Source of the DNA: Frankia alni ACN14a
GTDB taxonomy: Bacteria > Actinomycetota > Actinomycetes > Frankiales > Frankiaceae
Assembly (NCBI RefSeq): GCF_000058485.1
Contig: NC_008278.1
Span: 1,978,962-2,042,961 of the forward strand
Reading direction: 5' to 3'
DNA: 64,000 nucleotides
Shown here: positions 29,407-38,300 of the stretch, piece after piece
Layout: the number at the start of each line of letters is the position of its first letter
How positions within the stretch are numbered: the stretch's first letter is position 1
Notes under the pieces: generated by a model
What the model saw: the letters and a program-made list of their open reading frames with translations, nothing else
Databases searched by the model: none
Told to the model about the DNA's origin: nothing
Program-made: the position numbers and the translations under genes

Positions 29407-31095
29407 ATGTCCCGCACGCGCGGGGCGCTGTGGGTACGGGAGCCGGAGGGGGCGCGGGTGAGGCGGGTGGCCGGGCTGGGCCGCGTGCCCGTGCGTCGGC
29501 GTTCGGACGGGTCCGGGACGGGTGCCGGGGGAGCGCCGGCCGGCCGACCGGACCCGGGCACCGGCGGCGCGCCACCGGACTCGCGTGGGAATGCAGGTGC
29601 CGCAGCGGGCGGCGGTCCGGGCACCGGCGGCGGGCCCGATTCGGCCCCCGGCGGTGGTACTGCTGTCGGCGGTGGTACTGCTGCTGGCGGTACTGCTGCT
29701 GGCGGTGCGGCTGCCGGCGGTGCGGCGGCGGAGGATCCCGCGCGTTCCACGGCGCACACGAGCTCCGGGGCGCATTCGATGAGCTCTGGGGCGCATTCGG
29801 CGAGCTCTGGGACGCATCTGGCGACCGAGGCCGCGGGCGATCCCGGGTCCGGGGCCACCGTGGCCGGGGTGGGCAGCGGCCTGCGGCAGGGGATCGTCCC
29901 GCGCCGGCTGCGGATGCTGCGGGCCGCTCGGGCGGCCCGGCTGGACGAGTCGGGCGAGACCGGGTCGTCGGCCGCCATCAGCTCCGCACAGGGCGCCGCC
30001 GCCATCGGCTCCGACTCGTCACCGTCGACCGCCGCTCGCGCCGAGGAGCACATCCCGGTCTCGCTGCGGGTGTCGGCCGGCTGGTCGTGGCGCCTGATCA
30101 TCATCGGCGCGGCCGTCTACATCCTGCTGATGGCGATCGGCCGGGTCCGGGTCGTGGTCATCCCGATCATCGCCGGGCTGCTCATCGCGGCGCTCATCCA
30201 CCCGCTGGCACATCGGTTCCAGCGGCTCGGCCTGCCGCGGCTCGGTGCGGCGTTCGCCGCGCTGTTCGTCTTCTTCGCCGTGCTCGCGGGGGCCGCCGTC
30301 GCCGTCGGGTTCAACGCCGCTAACGAGATCCCGACGGTCAGCGACCAGGTCAGCGAGGGCGTCGAGCAGATCCGCGGCTACCTGACCAACGGGCCGTTCC
30401 ACCTGTCCCAGAGCCAGATCGACGATCTCGTCGACGACATCCGTCGCAACCTGGCGAACAACCGGGGACGGCTGGTCTCCGGGGTGATCTCCGGCGCGTC
30501 GGTCGCGGCCGAGGTGATCACCGGTCTGCTCGTCGCGCTGTTCTCGACGTTCTTCTTCCTCTACGACGGCGATCGGATCTGGGACTGGATAGTCACCCGC
30601 TTCCCCGCGGGGGCGGAGGACCGGGTGCGCGGTGCCGGCCGGGAGGCCTGGCTCACGATCACCGGCTACATCCGCGGGACCGTCTTCGTCGCCGCCGTCG
30701 ACGCCTTCGGCATCGCGATGGGGCTGGTCGGTGTCGGCGTGCCGCTCGTCGCGCCGCTGGCGCTGCTGACCTTCTTCGGCGGTTTCGTGCCGATCATCGG
30801 GGCGACGGTGGCCGGCGTGGCGGCGGTCCTGGTCACGCTCGTCTCGGGCGGGGTGACCGACGCCTTGATCATTCTGGCCGTCGTGCTGGCCGTGCAGCAG
30901 ATCGAGGGGCACCTGCTGCAGCCGCTGGTCATGCGCCGGGCCGTGCGGCTGCATCCGCTCGCGATCGTGATCGCGCTGTCCGCCGGCGGCGTGCTGGCGG
31001 GCATCCCCGGGGCGATCGCCGCCGTGCCGTTCGTCGCCGTGGTGAACCGGGTGGCCGGATATCTCGCGGCGACCGGGAAGCGTCCACCGCCCTGA
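29407..31095 (+). CDS. AI-2E (UPF0118/PerM) family permease
   Basis: A 562-residue inner-membrane protein. Its first 215 residues are disordered and repetitive (Gly/Ala/Thr, then three SSGAHS-type heptads at 29761-29823). The membrane core follows: LIIIGAAVYILLMAIGRV, IPIIAGLLIAALIHPLA, FAALFVFFAVLAGAAVAV, a coiled extracytoplasmic segment, LVALFSTFFFLYDGDRIW, then the final bundle with FGGFVPIIGATVAGVAAVLV and QQIEGHLLQPLVMRRAVRLHP. The last motif is diagnostic of the family, whose members export autoinducers or act as ion antiporters. The substrate is unknown. Start is the ATG at 29407; an earlier start in the repeat spacer cannot be excluded. Confidence 0.88.
   Translation: MSRTRGALWVREPEGARVRRVAGLGRVPVRRRSDGSGTGAGGAPAGRPDPGTGGAPPDSRGNAGAAAGGGPGTGGGPDSAPGGGTAVGGGTAAGGTAAGGAAAGGAAAEDPARSTAHTSSGAHSMSSGAHSASSGTHLATEAAGDPGSGATVAGVGSGLRQGIVPRRLRMLRAARAARLDESGETGSSAAISSAQGAAAIGSDSSPSTAARAEEHIPVSLRVSAGWSWRLIIIGAAVYILLMAIGRVRVVVIPIIAGLLIAALIHPLAHRFQRLGLPRLGAAFAALFVFFAVLAGAAVAVGFNAANEIPTVSDQVSEGVEQIRGYLTNGPFHLSQSQIDDLVDDIRRNLANNRGRLVSGVISGASVAAEVITGLLVALFSTFFFLYDGDRIWDWIVTRFPAGAEDRVRGAGREAWLTITGYIRGTVFVAAVDAFGIAMGLVGVGVPLVAPLALLTFFGGFVPIIGATVAGVAAVLVTLVSGGVTDALIILAVVLAVQQIEGHLLQPLVMRRAVRLHPLAIVIALSAGGVLAGIPGAIAAVPFVAVVNRVAGYLAATGKRPPP
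29761..29823. repeat. 21-bp tandem repeat in the AI-2E permease gene (3 copies)
   Basis: Three 21-bp units (29761, 29782, 29803) share AGCTCTGGGGCGCATTCG and encode SSGAHS(M/A)-type heptapeptides. They lie in the disordered N-terminal extension and are frame-neutral. Confidence 0.88.
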
Positions 31096-31141
31096 CCGGT
31101 TCTACCCCGGCGAGCGCAGTCGTCGATCGAGGAGGCCTTCC

Positions 31142-31813
31142 ATGACCACCGAGACCCTGTCCACCCCGGCGCCCGCACCGGGAGCGGCGGCAGCCGAGGA
31201 CGATCCCGGCACGGTTGTCGCCGACCTCTGGTTCGACCCGCTGTGCCCGTGGGCGTGGTTGACGTCGCGCTGGCTGCTGGAGGTGGAGAAGGTCCGCCCG
31301 GTCCGGGTCCGCTGGCACGTGATGAGCCTCTCCGTGCTCAACGAGGGGCGCGACGACCTGCCCGAGCAGTACCGGGAGTTGCTGGCGAAGGGGTGGGGCC
31401 CGGTGCGGATCTGCATCGCCGCCGCCGAGCGGCACGGTGAGGGCGTCCTCGCCGCGCTGTACACCGCGCTCGGCCGCCGCCGGCACGTGGAGAAGGCCGA
31501 GTTCGACGAGGCGACCTTCGTCGCCGCCCTGACGGAGGCGGGCGCGGATCCCGCGCTCGCCGCCGCGGCGAGCTCGACCGAGTGGGACGCGAAGGTGCGG
31601 GCCAGCCACGCCGACGGCATCGGCCGCGTCGGCATGGACGTCGGCACCCCGGTCGTCGCGGTCGGCGAGAACGCGTTCTTCGGGCCGGTCATCACCCCGG
31701 CACCCAAGGGCGCCGACGCCGGCCGGCTGTGGGACGGAGTGCTGCTGGTCGCAGGCACGCCCGGCTTCTTCGAGCTCAAGCGCTCCCGGGACGTGGCACC
31801 GATCTTCACGTGA
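31142..31813 (+). CDS. Rv2466c-like mycothiol-dependent nitroreductase / DsbA-fold protein
   Basis: A 223-residue thioredoxin-fold protein aligning end to end with mycobacterial Rv2466c: VADLWFDPLCPWAWLTSRW, then VMSLSVLNEGRDDLPEQYR, then VGTPVVAVGENAFFGPVI and GFFELKRSRD. That enzyme is a mycothiol-dependent reductase of the oxidative-stress response. Here the active site is C35-P-W-A38. As I recall the Rv2466c sequence it has CPWC, so the second, resolving Cys is replaced by Ala and the enzyme should be monothiol. The ATG at 31142 has GGAGG 6 nt upstream. It lies 46 bp after the AI-2E permease gene and 19 bp before rpiB. Confidence 0.9.
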   Translation: MTTETLSTPAPAPGAAAAEDDPGTVVADLWFDPLCPWAWLTSRWLLEVEKVRPVRVRWHVMSLSVLNEGRDDLPEQYRELLAKGWGPVRICIAAAERHGEGVLAALYTALGRRRHVEKAEFDEATFVAALTEAGADPALAAAASSTEWDAKVRASHADGIGRVGMDVGTPVVAVGENAFFGPVITPAPKGADAGRLWDGVLLVAGTPGFFELKRSRDVAPIFT

Positions 31814-31832
31814 TCAGGCATGATGACGCATC

Positions 31833-32321
31833 ATGCGCGTCCATCTAGGTTCCGACCATGCAGGATTCCACCTGAAGGCGGCGCTCGCCGAGCGCCTGGT
31901 GGAGCTGGGCCATGCGCCTGTCGACCATGGTCCCGTCGAGTACGACCCCGACGATGACTACCCGCCGTTCGTCCTGGCGGCGGCGCGGGCCACCGCGGCC
32001 GAGCCGGACAGCCTCGGCATCGTCATCGGCGGTTCCGGCAACGGCGAGGCGATCGCGGCGAACAAGGTCGTGGGGGTGCGCGCGGCGCTGGTCTGGAGTG
32101 AGCAGACCGCGACGCTGGCCCGTCAGCACAACGACGCCAACGTGCTCAGCCTCGGTGCCCGCATGCACACCGTCTCCGAGGCGCTGGCGTTCGCGGAGGT
32201 CTTCCTCACGACGCCGTTCAGCGGCGAGCAGCGGCACGTGCGCCGGCTGCGGATGCTCTCCGCCTACGAGCGCACGGGCGAGGTCCCCTCGGCGTCCGGC
32301 ACCGCCTCCTCGGCGTCCTGA
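31833..32321 (+). CDS. rpiB: Ribose-5-phosphate isomerase B
   Basis: A 162-residue RpiB/LacAB-family isomerase interconverting ribose-5-phosphate and ribulose-5-phosphate in the pentose phosphate pathway. GSDHAGFHLK binds phosphate; GIVIGGSGNGEAIAANK carries the Glu used as catalytic base in actinobacterial RpiB in place of the Cys of E. coli RpiB; and SLGARMHTVSEALAF plus QRHVRRL complete the site. It closely resembles the M. tuberculosis enzyme. Start is the ATG at 31833 within TGATGACGCATCATG, with no strong ribosome binding site. The last 58 bp overlap the convergent small gene. Confidence 0.95.
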   Translation: MRVHLGSDHAGFHLKAALAERLVELGHAPVDHGPVEYDPDDDYPPFVLAAARATAAEPDSLGIVIGGSGNGEAIAANKVVGVRAALVWSEQTATLARQHNDANVLSLGARMHTVSEALAFAEVFLTTPFSGEQRHVRRLRMLSAYERTGEVPSASGTASSAS

Positions 32322-32719
32322 CCGGCCGGCCGACCCGGCGGGGCGGGGGCCGGCGGGCGGGGCGCGGGCGCGGGCCGGCGAGGTCCGGCGGACCGCCCAT
32401 CGGGTCGCCGCGGTGGCCGCGGTCGGCGGCCTTCGCCCCGTCCGTCCGCCGCAGCCTGCCCGTCCGCCGCGGCTGGCCCGGCGGCCGTCGCCTGCCCGGC
32501 GGCTACCGGGGTGGTGCGCTGGCCACGGCGCAGCACGACCACCCGCTCCGCCTCGGCGAGGTCGTCCTCGCTGGGCTGGGCGGCGTCGCGCGCCCGCATC
32601 GCCGTCGCCGGGGGCAGCCGCGAGCGTCCGGCGCCGACCAGGCCGCGTAGCTGCGCGTCGGAATCGCCGACCTGGGGCGAGCGCACGCGCGGGCGGCCGG
32701 CGCGTTCCGACTGCGGCAT
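32264..32719 (-). CDS. Conserved actinobacterial small protein of unknown function
   Basis: A 151-residue protein with a very good start: ATG at 32719 preceded by GAAGGAGGG. The N-terminal 70 residues look ordered and conserved (SDAQLRGLVGAGRSRLPPATAMRARDAAQPSEDDLAEAERVVVLRR). I associate the AMRARD...P...DLA pattern with an uncharacterised actinobacterial family. The rest is Ala/Pro/Arg-rich, and the last 58 bp are antisense to the rpiB end. It might stop being functional protein after about residue 75. No function can be assigned. Confidence 0.65.
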   Translation of the reverse strand: MPQSERAGRPRVRSPQVGDSDAQLRGLVGAGRSRLPPATAMRARDAAQPSEDDLAEAERVVVLRRGQRTTPVAAGQATAAGPAAADGQAAADGRGEGRRPRPPRRPDGRSAGPRRPAPAPRPPAPAPPGRPAGQDAEEAVPDAEGTSPVRS

Positions 32720-33345
32720 GGACCCTCCTTCGGCTGCCGCCCCGCGGCGCCACCGGGCGGGCGCGGCCACCTCGACGAGTCTCGCGCCGGCCGCCGGCGA
32801 CGTGATCGTAGCCCGCGGCCGTGTGATACGCCGGTCACATGAGCGGAATCGGGGTCCGATATGGCGCCCCGCGCTGATGACGCTGATGACGCTGATGACG
32901 CAGTGCGATGCCAGCTGCCGTTCTCGTGCCTCGTCGGAGGTCCCGCCCTCGCTCGCGGGCACCCGGACGCCGGGGCGGGAGACCGCGTCGAGCTCGGTGC
33001 GGCCGCTGTGATCGGGCTCGAGCGGCGTGGGTGACGTGGTCGTCCACGGCGGGCGTCGGCCCTGGCGGCGTCGGTCTGCCGGCAGTCGGGACGCCCCTGC
33101 CGCGGTGGGAGGCCGTGGGAGCGGCGGATTCCACCAGCCCCGTGGCCGTGGTGAATCGGCGCGAGGAATGCCTGCATAGTGCTCCAGGTGGTCATTCCTT
33201 GTTGGTGGGGAGACCGGGCGGATATCTGACCGTCGGGAGTTCGTCGCTTTCCGTGATTGATCATTCTCGTCCGCCCGCCCTGGCGCCGTCCACCCGCTGT
33301 CCGATCTGTTCTTCGGTGTCCGTATGCTGGGCGCCGCTGGGACGC

Positions 33346-33371
33346 CCGATAAGCAATGTATGGCCGATAAG
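33346..33371. promoter_or_regulatory. Direct repeat CCGATAAG x2 upstream of GT2 gene
   Basis: CCGATAAG occurs at 33346-33353 and 33364-33371, an 18-bp phase. Between them CAATGTATG (33354-33362) forms a 9-bp inverted repeat with CATACATTG at 33424-33432. Repeats of this kind about 120-200 bp upstream of a gene suggest regulator binding. Confidence 0.4.
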
Positions 33372-33429
33372 TGCCTGTCGCGGAGCGAAGGGGACGAAGG
33401 TCGGGATGGTGGACTTTGGTGCTCATACA

Positions 33430-33458
33430 TTGACACTCTTGGTGAATCGTCTGAAACT
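33430..33458 (+). promoter_or_regulatory. Candidate promoter for the GT2 gene
   Basis: A perfect -35 hexamer TTGACA (33430-33435) is followed at 17 nt by GAAACT (33453-33458), a weak -10 match (3 of 6). The -35 overlaps one arm of the 9-bp inverted repeat. The start codon is about 90 bp downstream. Confidence 0.35.
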
Positions 33459-33546
33459 GCATGCTGATCTCGTCCAGCCGTCACCAATCGCTGCGCCCTC
33501 GTCGGCGTCTGTCACCGGTCCGCCGTCGCAGCCTAGGAGTTGAGTC

Positions 33547-35043
33547 TTGGACAGCGTGCCCGTCAGCGTCATCATCCCGGCCTACAACGAGGCGATGCGC
33601 CTGCCCGGTTTGCTGGCCGAGCTGGTGTCGGTGATGCGCAAGATTCCCGACGCCGAAGTGATCTTGGTTGACGATGGGAGTACCGACGGCACCGCCGCCG
33701 TCGCGGAGGGGTATCTCGCCGAGGTGCCGGGTGGCCGGGTGCTACGGCTACCGTGGAACTCGGGCAAGGGTGCGGCGGTGCGCGCCGGTGTGTCGGTTGC
33801 GCACGGTGCCTCGATCGTCTTCATGGACGCCGACGGCGCCTCGGACGTCAACGACCTGCCGTTGTTGCTGGCCGCTCTGGAACATGCCGAGGTGGCGCTC
33901 GGCTCGCGCCGCATCGGCGCCGGCGCGGTGCGTAGCAGCGGTCGCCGGGTCGGTAGCTGGGCCTTCAACCAGATCACCCGGTCGCTGGCGAGCCTGGATG
34001 TCGCCGATACCCAGTGCGGATTCAAGGCGTTCCGGGGGCAGGAGGCGAAGCTGCTGTTCAGCCTCGCCCGCTCGACGGGATTCGGCTTCGACGTCGAGGT
34101 GCTCTCGATCGCCCGCTCGATCGGCTACCGCATCGCCGAGGTCCCGATCCACTGGGCGGAGATCCCCGGCGGCACGTTCCGGGTGACCCGGCACACGCCG
34201 GCGATGATCGTCGACGTGGTGCGGGCCCGCCGCTACCTGGGCCGCGCCGCGCCCGGCCTCGTGGTGCCCGCCAACCCTGTGTCGACCGTCCAGCCCGTCC
34301 CGACCGTCCAGCCGGTCCGGCCCGAGTCGGCCGTCCAGCTCGGTGCGGCCGGCCAGAGCCACTCGCCTGCCCAGCCCGCTACGGCCGCTCAGCCTGCCTC
34401 CGCTGTCCCGCCCGTCTCCCGTGACCCAGCCGTGTCGCGTGGCCCGTCGGTCCCGTCCGACTCGTCCGCTGCGCCGGCGCGCGGGGGCGCGGCGCGGCGC
34501 GGGGCCCCGGCGGCGCGTCCCGACCGTGCCGATGGGCTCGGTCGGCCGGTTGTCGGCGCGGTTGCGCGTGGCCCGCTGTCGCCGCCGCGCCGCCCGAGGC
34601 CCGAGACGGTCCAGCCGGCGGCGGCGCGCCGGGGGGACCCGCCTGCGGGCGTTGCGGGCTCCGATCGCTCCGCGGCGGACCGCTCTCCGGCGGACCGCTC
34701 TCCGGCGGACCGCTCTCCGGCGGACCCGGTCGTGCTCGGCTCGGCCGCCGAGCCCGCCGGCGCGGGCCGCACGTCGGACGCCGGGGGTGCCGCGTTGGTG
34801 CTTCCGAGTGCCACGATGAGCCTCCCGAGCGCGGGTGTGAGCCGGCTCGCTGGCTCGAGGGTCGCCCTCGCGCACCCCGGGGAGACCGTCGAGGAGCCCG
34901 TCGTGACCATCCCGACGCCGGGCGGGGAGCCGACGACCGCCGCCACGGCCGCGCTGGCCGCGGTGCTGGCGACGACGGTGGGCCGCGGCGAGCTGTCGGT
35001 GCGTCCCGCGCCCGAGCGGGACGGCGCGGCCCGCTCGTCGTAG
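33547..35043 (+). CDS. GT2 polyprenyl-phosphate glycosyltransferase (DPM1-like) with long disordered tail
   Basis: 498 residues; only the first about 245 form the GT-A enzyme. VSVIIPAYNEA, VILVDDGSTDGT and IVFMDADGASD carry the nucleotide-sugar and metal-binding acids; DTQCGFKAFRG and STGFGFDVEVL are typical of dolichyl/polyprenyl-phosphate mannosyl- or glucosyltransferases. Such enzymes make the lipid-linked sugar donors used by GT-C enzymes like the AftD-like neighbour. The TTG start at 33547 has AGGAG 8 nt upstream. The C-terminal 250 residues are disordered, Pro/Ala/Ser-rich, and contain a VQPV-type repeat and four RSPAD copies. No transmembrane anchor is visible. Confidence 0.9.
   Translation: MDSVPVSVIIPAYNEAMRLPGLLAELVSVMRKIPDAEVILVDDGSTDGTAAVAEGYLAEVPGGRVLRLPWNSGKGAAVRAGVSVAHGASIVFMDADGASDVNDLPLLLAALEHAEVALGSRRIGAGAVRSSGRRVGSWAFNQITRSLASLDVADTQCGFKAFRGQEAKLLFSLARSTGFGFDVEVLSIARSIGYRIAEVPIHWAEIPGGTFRVTRHTPAMIVDVVRARRYLGRAAPGLVVPANPVSTVQPVPTVQPVRPESAVQLGAAGQSHSPAQPATAAQPASAVPPVSRDPAVSRGPSVPSDSSAAPARGGAARRGAPAARPDRADGLGRPVVGAVARGPLSPPRRPRPETVQPAAARRGDPPAGVAGSDRSAADRSPADRSPADRSPADPVVLGSAAEPAGAGRTSDAGGAALVLPSATMSLPSAGVSRLAGSRVALAHPGETVEEPVVTIPTPGGEPTTAATAALAAVLATTVGRGELSVRPAPERDGAARSS
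34674..34718. repeat. 15-bp tandem repeat in the GT2 tail (3 copies plus partial)
   Basis: Units of GGCGGACCGCTCTCC start at 34674, 34689 and 34704, with a partial fourth. They encode ADRSP pentapeptides in the disordered C-terminal tail and are frame-neutral. Confidence 0.92.
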
Positions 35044-35341
35044 CGGTCGCCCCACCGGCCGCCCGACCGTCGTCGCCGTCGTTGCGGCCGTTGTTGCTTC
35101 CACGCCGGGACGAGATGCCATCGGGTGTTATCGGCCGGGGAGGGGCGAGACATCCCGGTTCCGGTGCCCTGGGTAGGGTCGGGCATACCTGTTCTCGACC
35201 CTGGAGTCAGCGATTCTCTCCCCCGCCCGCGGTCCCGTCGCGACGGCGACCGGCCCGCGCGCGTACCGGTCATCCGCCGCCTTCACCTCCGCCGCCTCGT
35301 CGCCGCGCGCCCGCCGGACCTCGCGGTGGCCGCTGCTCGGG

Positions 35342-38300
35342 ATGGCGGTGGGGTTCGCGGTGCTCTACCTGCTCCAGGCGCCCGGCCGGCTGACCGCGGA
35401 CACCAAGCTGGACGTCCCCCTCGACCCGTGGGGCTTCATGGGCCGGGCCACCCATCTGTGGAACTCCCTCGCCGAGTTCGGGTACCTGCCGAACCAGTAC
35501 GTCGGCTACCTGTTCCCGATGGGGCCCTTCTTCGGCCTGGGCAAGCTGGTCGGCCTGCCGCCCTGGGCGACGCAGCGGCTGTGGATGGCGCTGCTGCTCA
35601 CCGTCTCGTCGTGGGGCGTCGTGCGCCTCGCCGACGCGCTGCGCCTCGGCGTGCCCGCCACCCGGGTGCTGGCGGGGCTCGCCTACACGCTGTCGCCGAT
35701 GTTCCTCGGCAAGATCGGGGCGACCTCCGTCGCGCTCGCGGGCGCGGCGATGCTGCCCTGGATCACCCTGCCGCTGATCCTCGCGCTGCGCCCCGACGGC
35801 GCCCTCGGCGCGGACACCGGCACGGCCGCGGCCCCCGGCCCGCCGGACGGCTACGGGTATCCCGACGGGCAGGATCCGGCCGCCGACCCGGCGCGGCGAC
35901 TGTCCCCGCGGCGCGCCGCGGCGCTGTCGGGCCTCGCCGTCGTGGGGACCGGTGGCACCAACGCCACCGTCACCCTGTGCGTGCTGCTCTGTCCGGCGGT
36001 GGTGCTCGCGTTCGCGGGCGGGACCCGCCGGGCCTGGGCGCTGCGGGCCTGGTGGGTGGTCGCGGTCATCCTCGCCACGATGTGGTGGCTGCTGGCGCTG
36101 ATGGTGCAGGGCCGCTACGGGCTGAACTTCCTGCCGTACACCGAGACCGTCCAGACGACGACGGCGACCACGTCGGTCGCCGAGACGCTGCGCGGCGCGA
36201 CGGACTGGATGGCCTACCTCCAGCTTCCGCGTCCCTGGCTGCCCGCGGCGACCGAGTACGTCTCCCGACCGGTGCCGATCGTCGGCTCCGCCGCCGTCGC
36301 CGCGATCGGGTTGTGGGGCCTGTCCCGGCCGGACCTGCCGGCCCGCCGGTTCCTGCTGGTGACGCTCGCCGTCGGCACCGTCTCCGTCGCCGCCGCCTAC
36401 CCGGGCGACCCGGGCAGCCCGCTGTCGGGCGTGGCGCGCGACCTGCTCGGCAACCAGCTCGGCTTCCTGCGCAACGTCTACAAGTTCCAGCCGGTGGTGC
36501 GGCTGCCGATCGCGCTGGGCGTCGGGCACGCGCTGGTAGCCCTGCCCGTCCGGGTCCGCCGCGCGCCCACGCGGCTGCGCCGCGCCGCCGGCCGGCGGGG
36601 CTGGGCGCGCCCACGGGCCGGCGTCACGACGGCTGCCGCCGCGGTGACGGTGGCCGCGCTCGTCTGCGGCATGACTCCCGCGCTGTCCGGCCGCGCGTTG
36701 CAGCCCCGCCCGTTCACGCAGGTGCCCGACTACTGGGTGCAGGCCGCCGACTGGCTCGGCGGGAACCCGCAGGGCGGCCGGGCGCTGGTGCTGCCCGGTT
36801 CGCCGTTCGCCGAGTACGACTGGGGCCGCCCCCTCGACGAGCCGCTGCAGTGGCTGGCGAAGACACCCTGGGGGGTTCGCAGCCTCATCCCGCTCGGCGG
36901 AGCCGGGGTGACCCGGCTGATGGACGGCATCGAACGCGAACTGGCCGCGGGCTCCGCGCCGGGGCTCGCCGACGCCCTGGCCCGGGCCGGCATCGGGCAG
37001 ATCCTGCTGCGCAACGACCTGGAGCAGAAGGACTGGGACATCCCCCCGTCCACCGACGAGCTGCACCGGGCGCTGCGTTCCTCCGGACTGACGCTGGCCG
37101 CCTCCTTCGGCCCGCAGGTGCCGGCACGCGCCTCGGCGAAGGAACGGCTCGTGCCGGAGCTGCGCAACCCGAAGCAGAAGGTGCCGGCGCTGGAGATCTG
37201 GACGGTGCCGACGGGCGCGAAGCTTGTCCAGTCCTACGCCGCCGACAGCGCCGTCGTCGTCTCCGGCGGACCCGAGGCGACGGTGCAGCTCGCCGCGCAG
37301 GGCCTGCTCGGCGCGGACCGGCCCGTCGTGCTCGCCGCCGACCTCGCCGGCCCGTCGGCCGCGGCGACGGCGCCGACGAGCCCGAACGCGATCAAGGTTG
37401 CGCCGGGGGAGGTGATCGGCCCGTCGACCGCCTGGGTCGACACGGACACCCTGACCCGCCGGGACAGCACGTTCGGCATCGTCCACGACGCCACCTCCTA
37501 CCTGCTCGGGCCGACCGGCAACGCCGTGGGCAGGACCGGGGAGCCCAACCAGTGGGCCGAGGACGACGTGGCCGGTCACCAGACCGTCGCCGGCTTCGTC
37601 GGTGGCATGTCGGTCACGGCCTCCTCCTACGGCTACGACCTGCTCGCCGCGCCGGATCTCGCGCCGCCGGCCGCCGTCGACGGGTTCACCGCGACAGCCT
37701 GGACGGCGATGCGCAAGAAGGGCACCACCTCCGCCGGCCAGTGGATCCAGCTCGACGTCGGTCACCGGATGGCCGTGCCCTACATCGACATCCGGCTGCT
37801 GTCGGAGGGCCCCTGGCGACCGGCCGTGCGGGCGATGCGGGTGACCAGCGAGTCCGGTGCGGTCGTGACCGAGGTGTCCCCGGTGGAGGACGTCCAGCGC
37901 CTCGCCGTCCCGCCGGGGGAGAGCCGCTGGTACCGGATCACGTTCGAGCGGGTCGACCGGGAGAACGACGACACCCTCGGCGCCGGCATCCGGGAGATCA
38001 CCATCCCCGGGGTCACGTTCGAGCACTACGCGCAGCTCCCCGACGACGTCGGCCGGCTGTTCGCCGGGGCCGACCAGGGGACCGTCGCCTTCTCGCTGGC
38101 GCGGGAGCGGGTCGACCCGGCGCAGCCGTTCGGTGGTTCGGAGGAGCTGGCGCTGTCCCGCCGCTTCGACGTGCCCCGTGAGATGACGTTCACCGTGAAC
38201 GGTACGGCGAGCTTCCTGCCGCCCCCCCGGGGGACCCCGCCCGCCGACGACGAGCCGCTGGTCGTGCCCTGCGGTAGTGGTCCCAGCCTGATCGCCGACG

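Larger units (their letters stand above)
32720..33546. other. Long spacer upstream of the GT2 gene
   Basis: About 830 bp. The left half is GC-rich with a 9-bp repeat (GCTGATGAC, three copies at 32873-32899). The right part (about 33160-33540) is clearly less GC-rich and non-coding. It holds a direct repeat, an inverted repeat and a consensus -35 box. Frames on the minus strand lack starts with ribosome binding sites. Confidence 0.5.
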
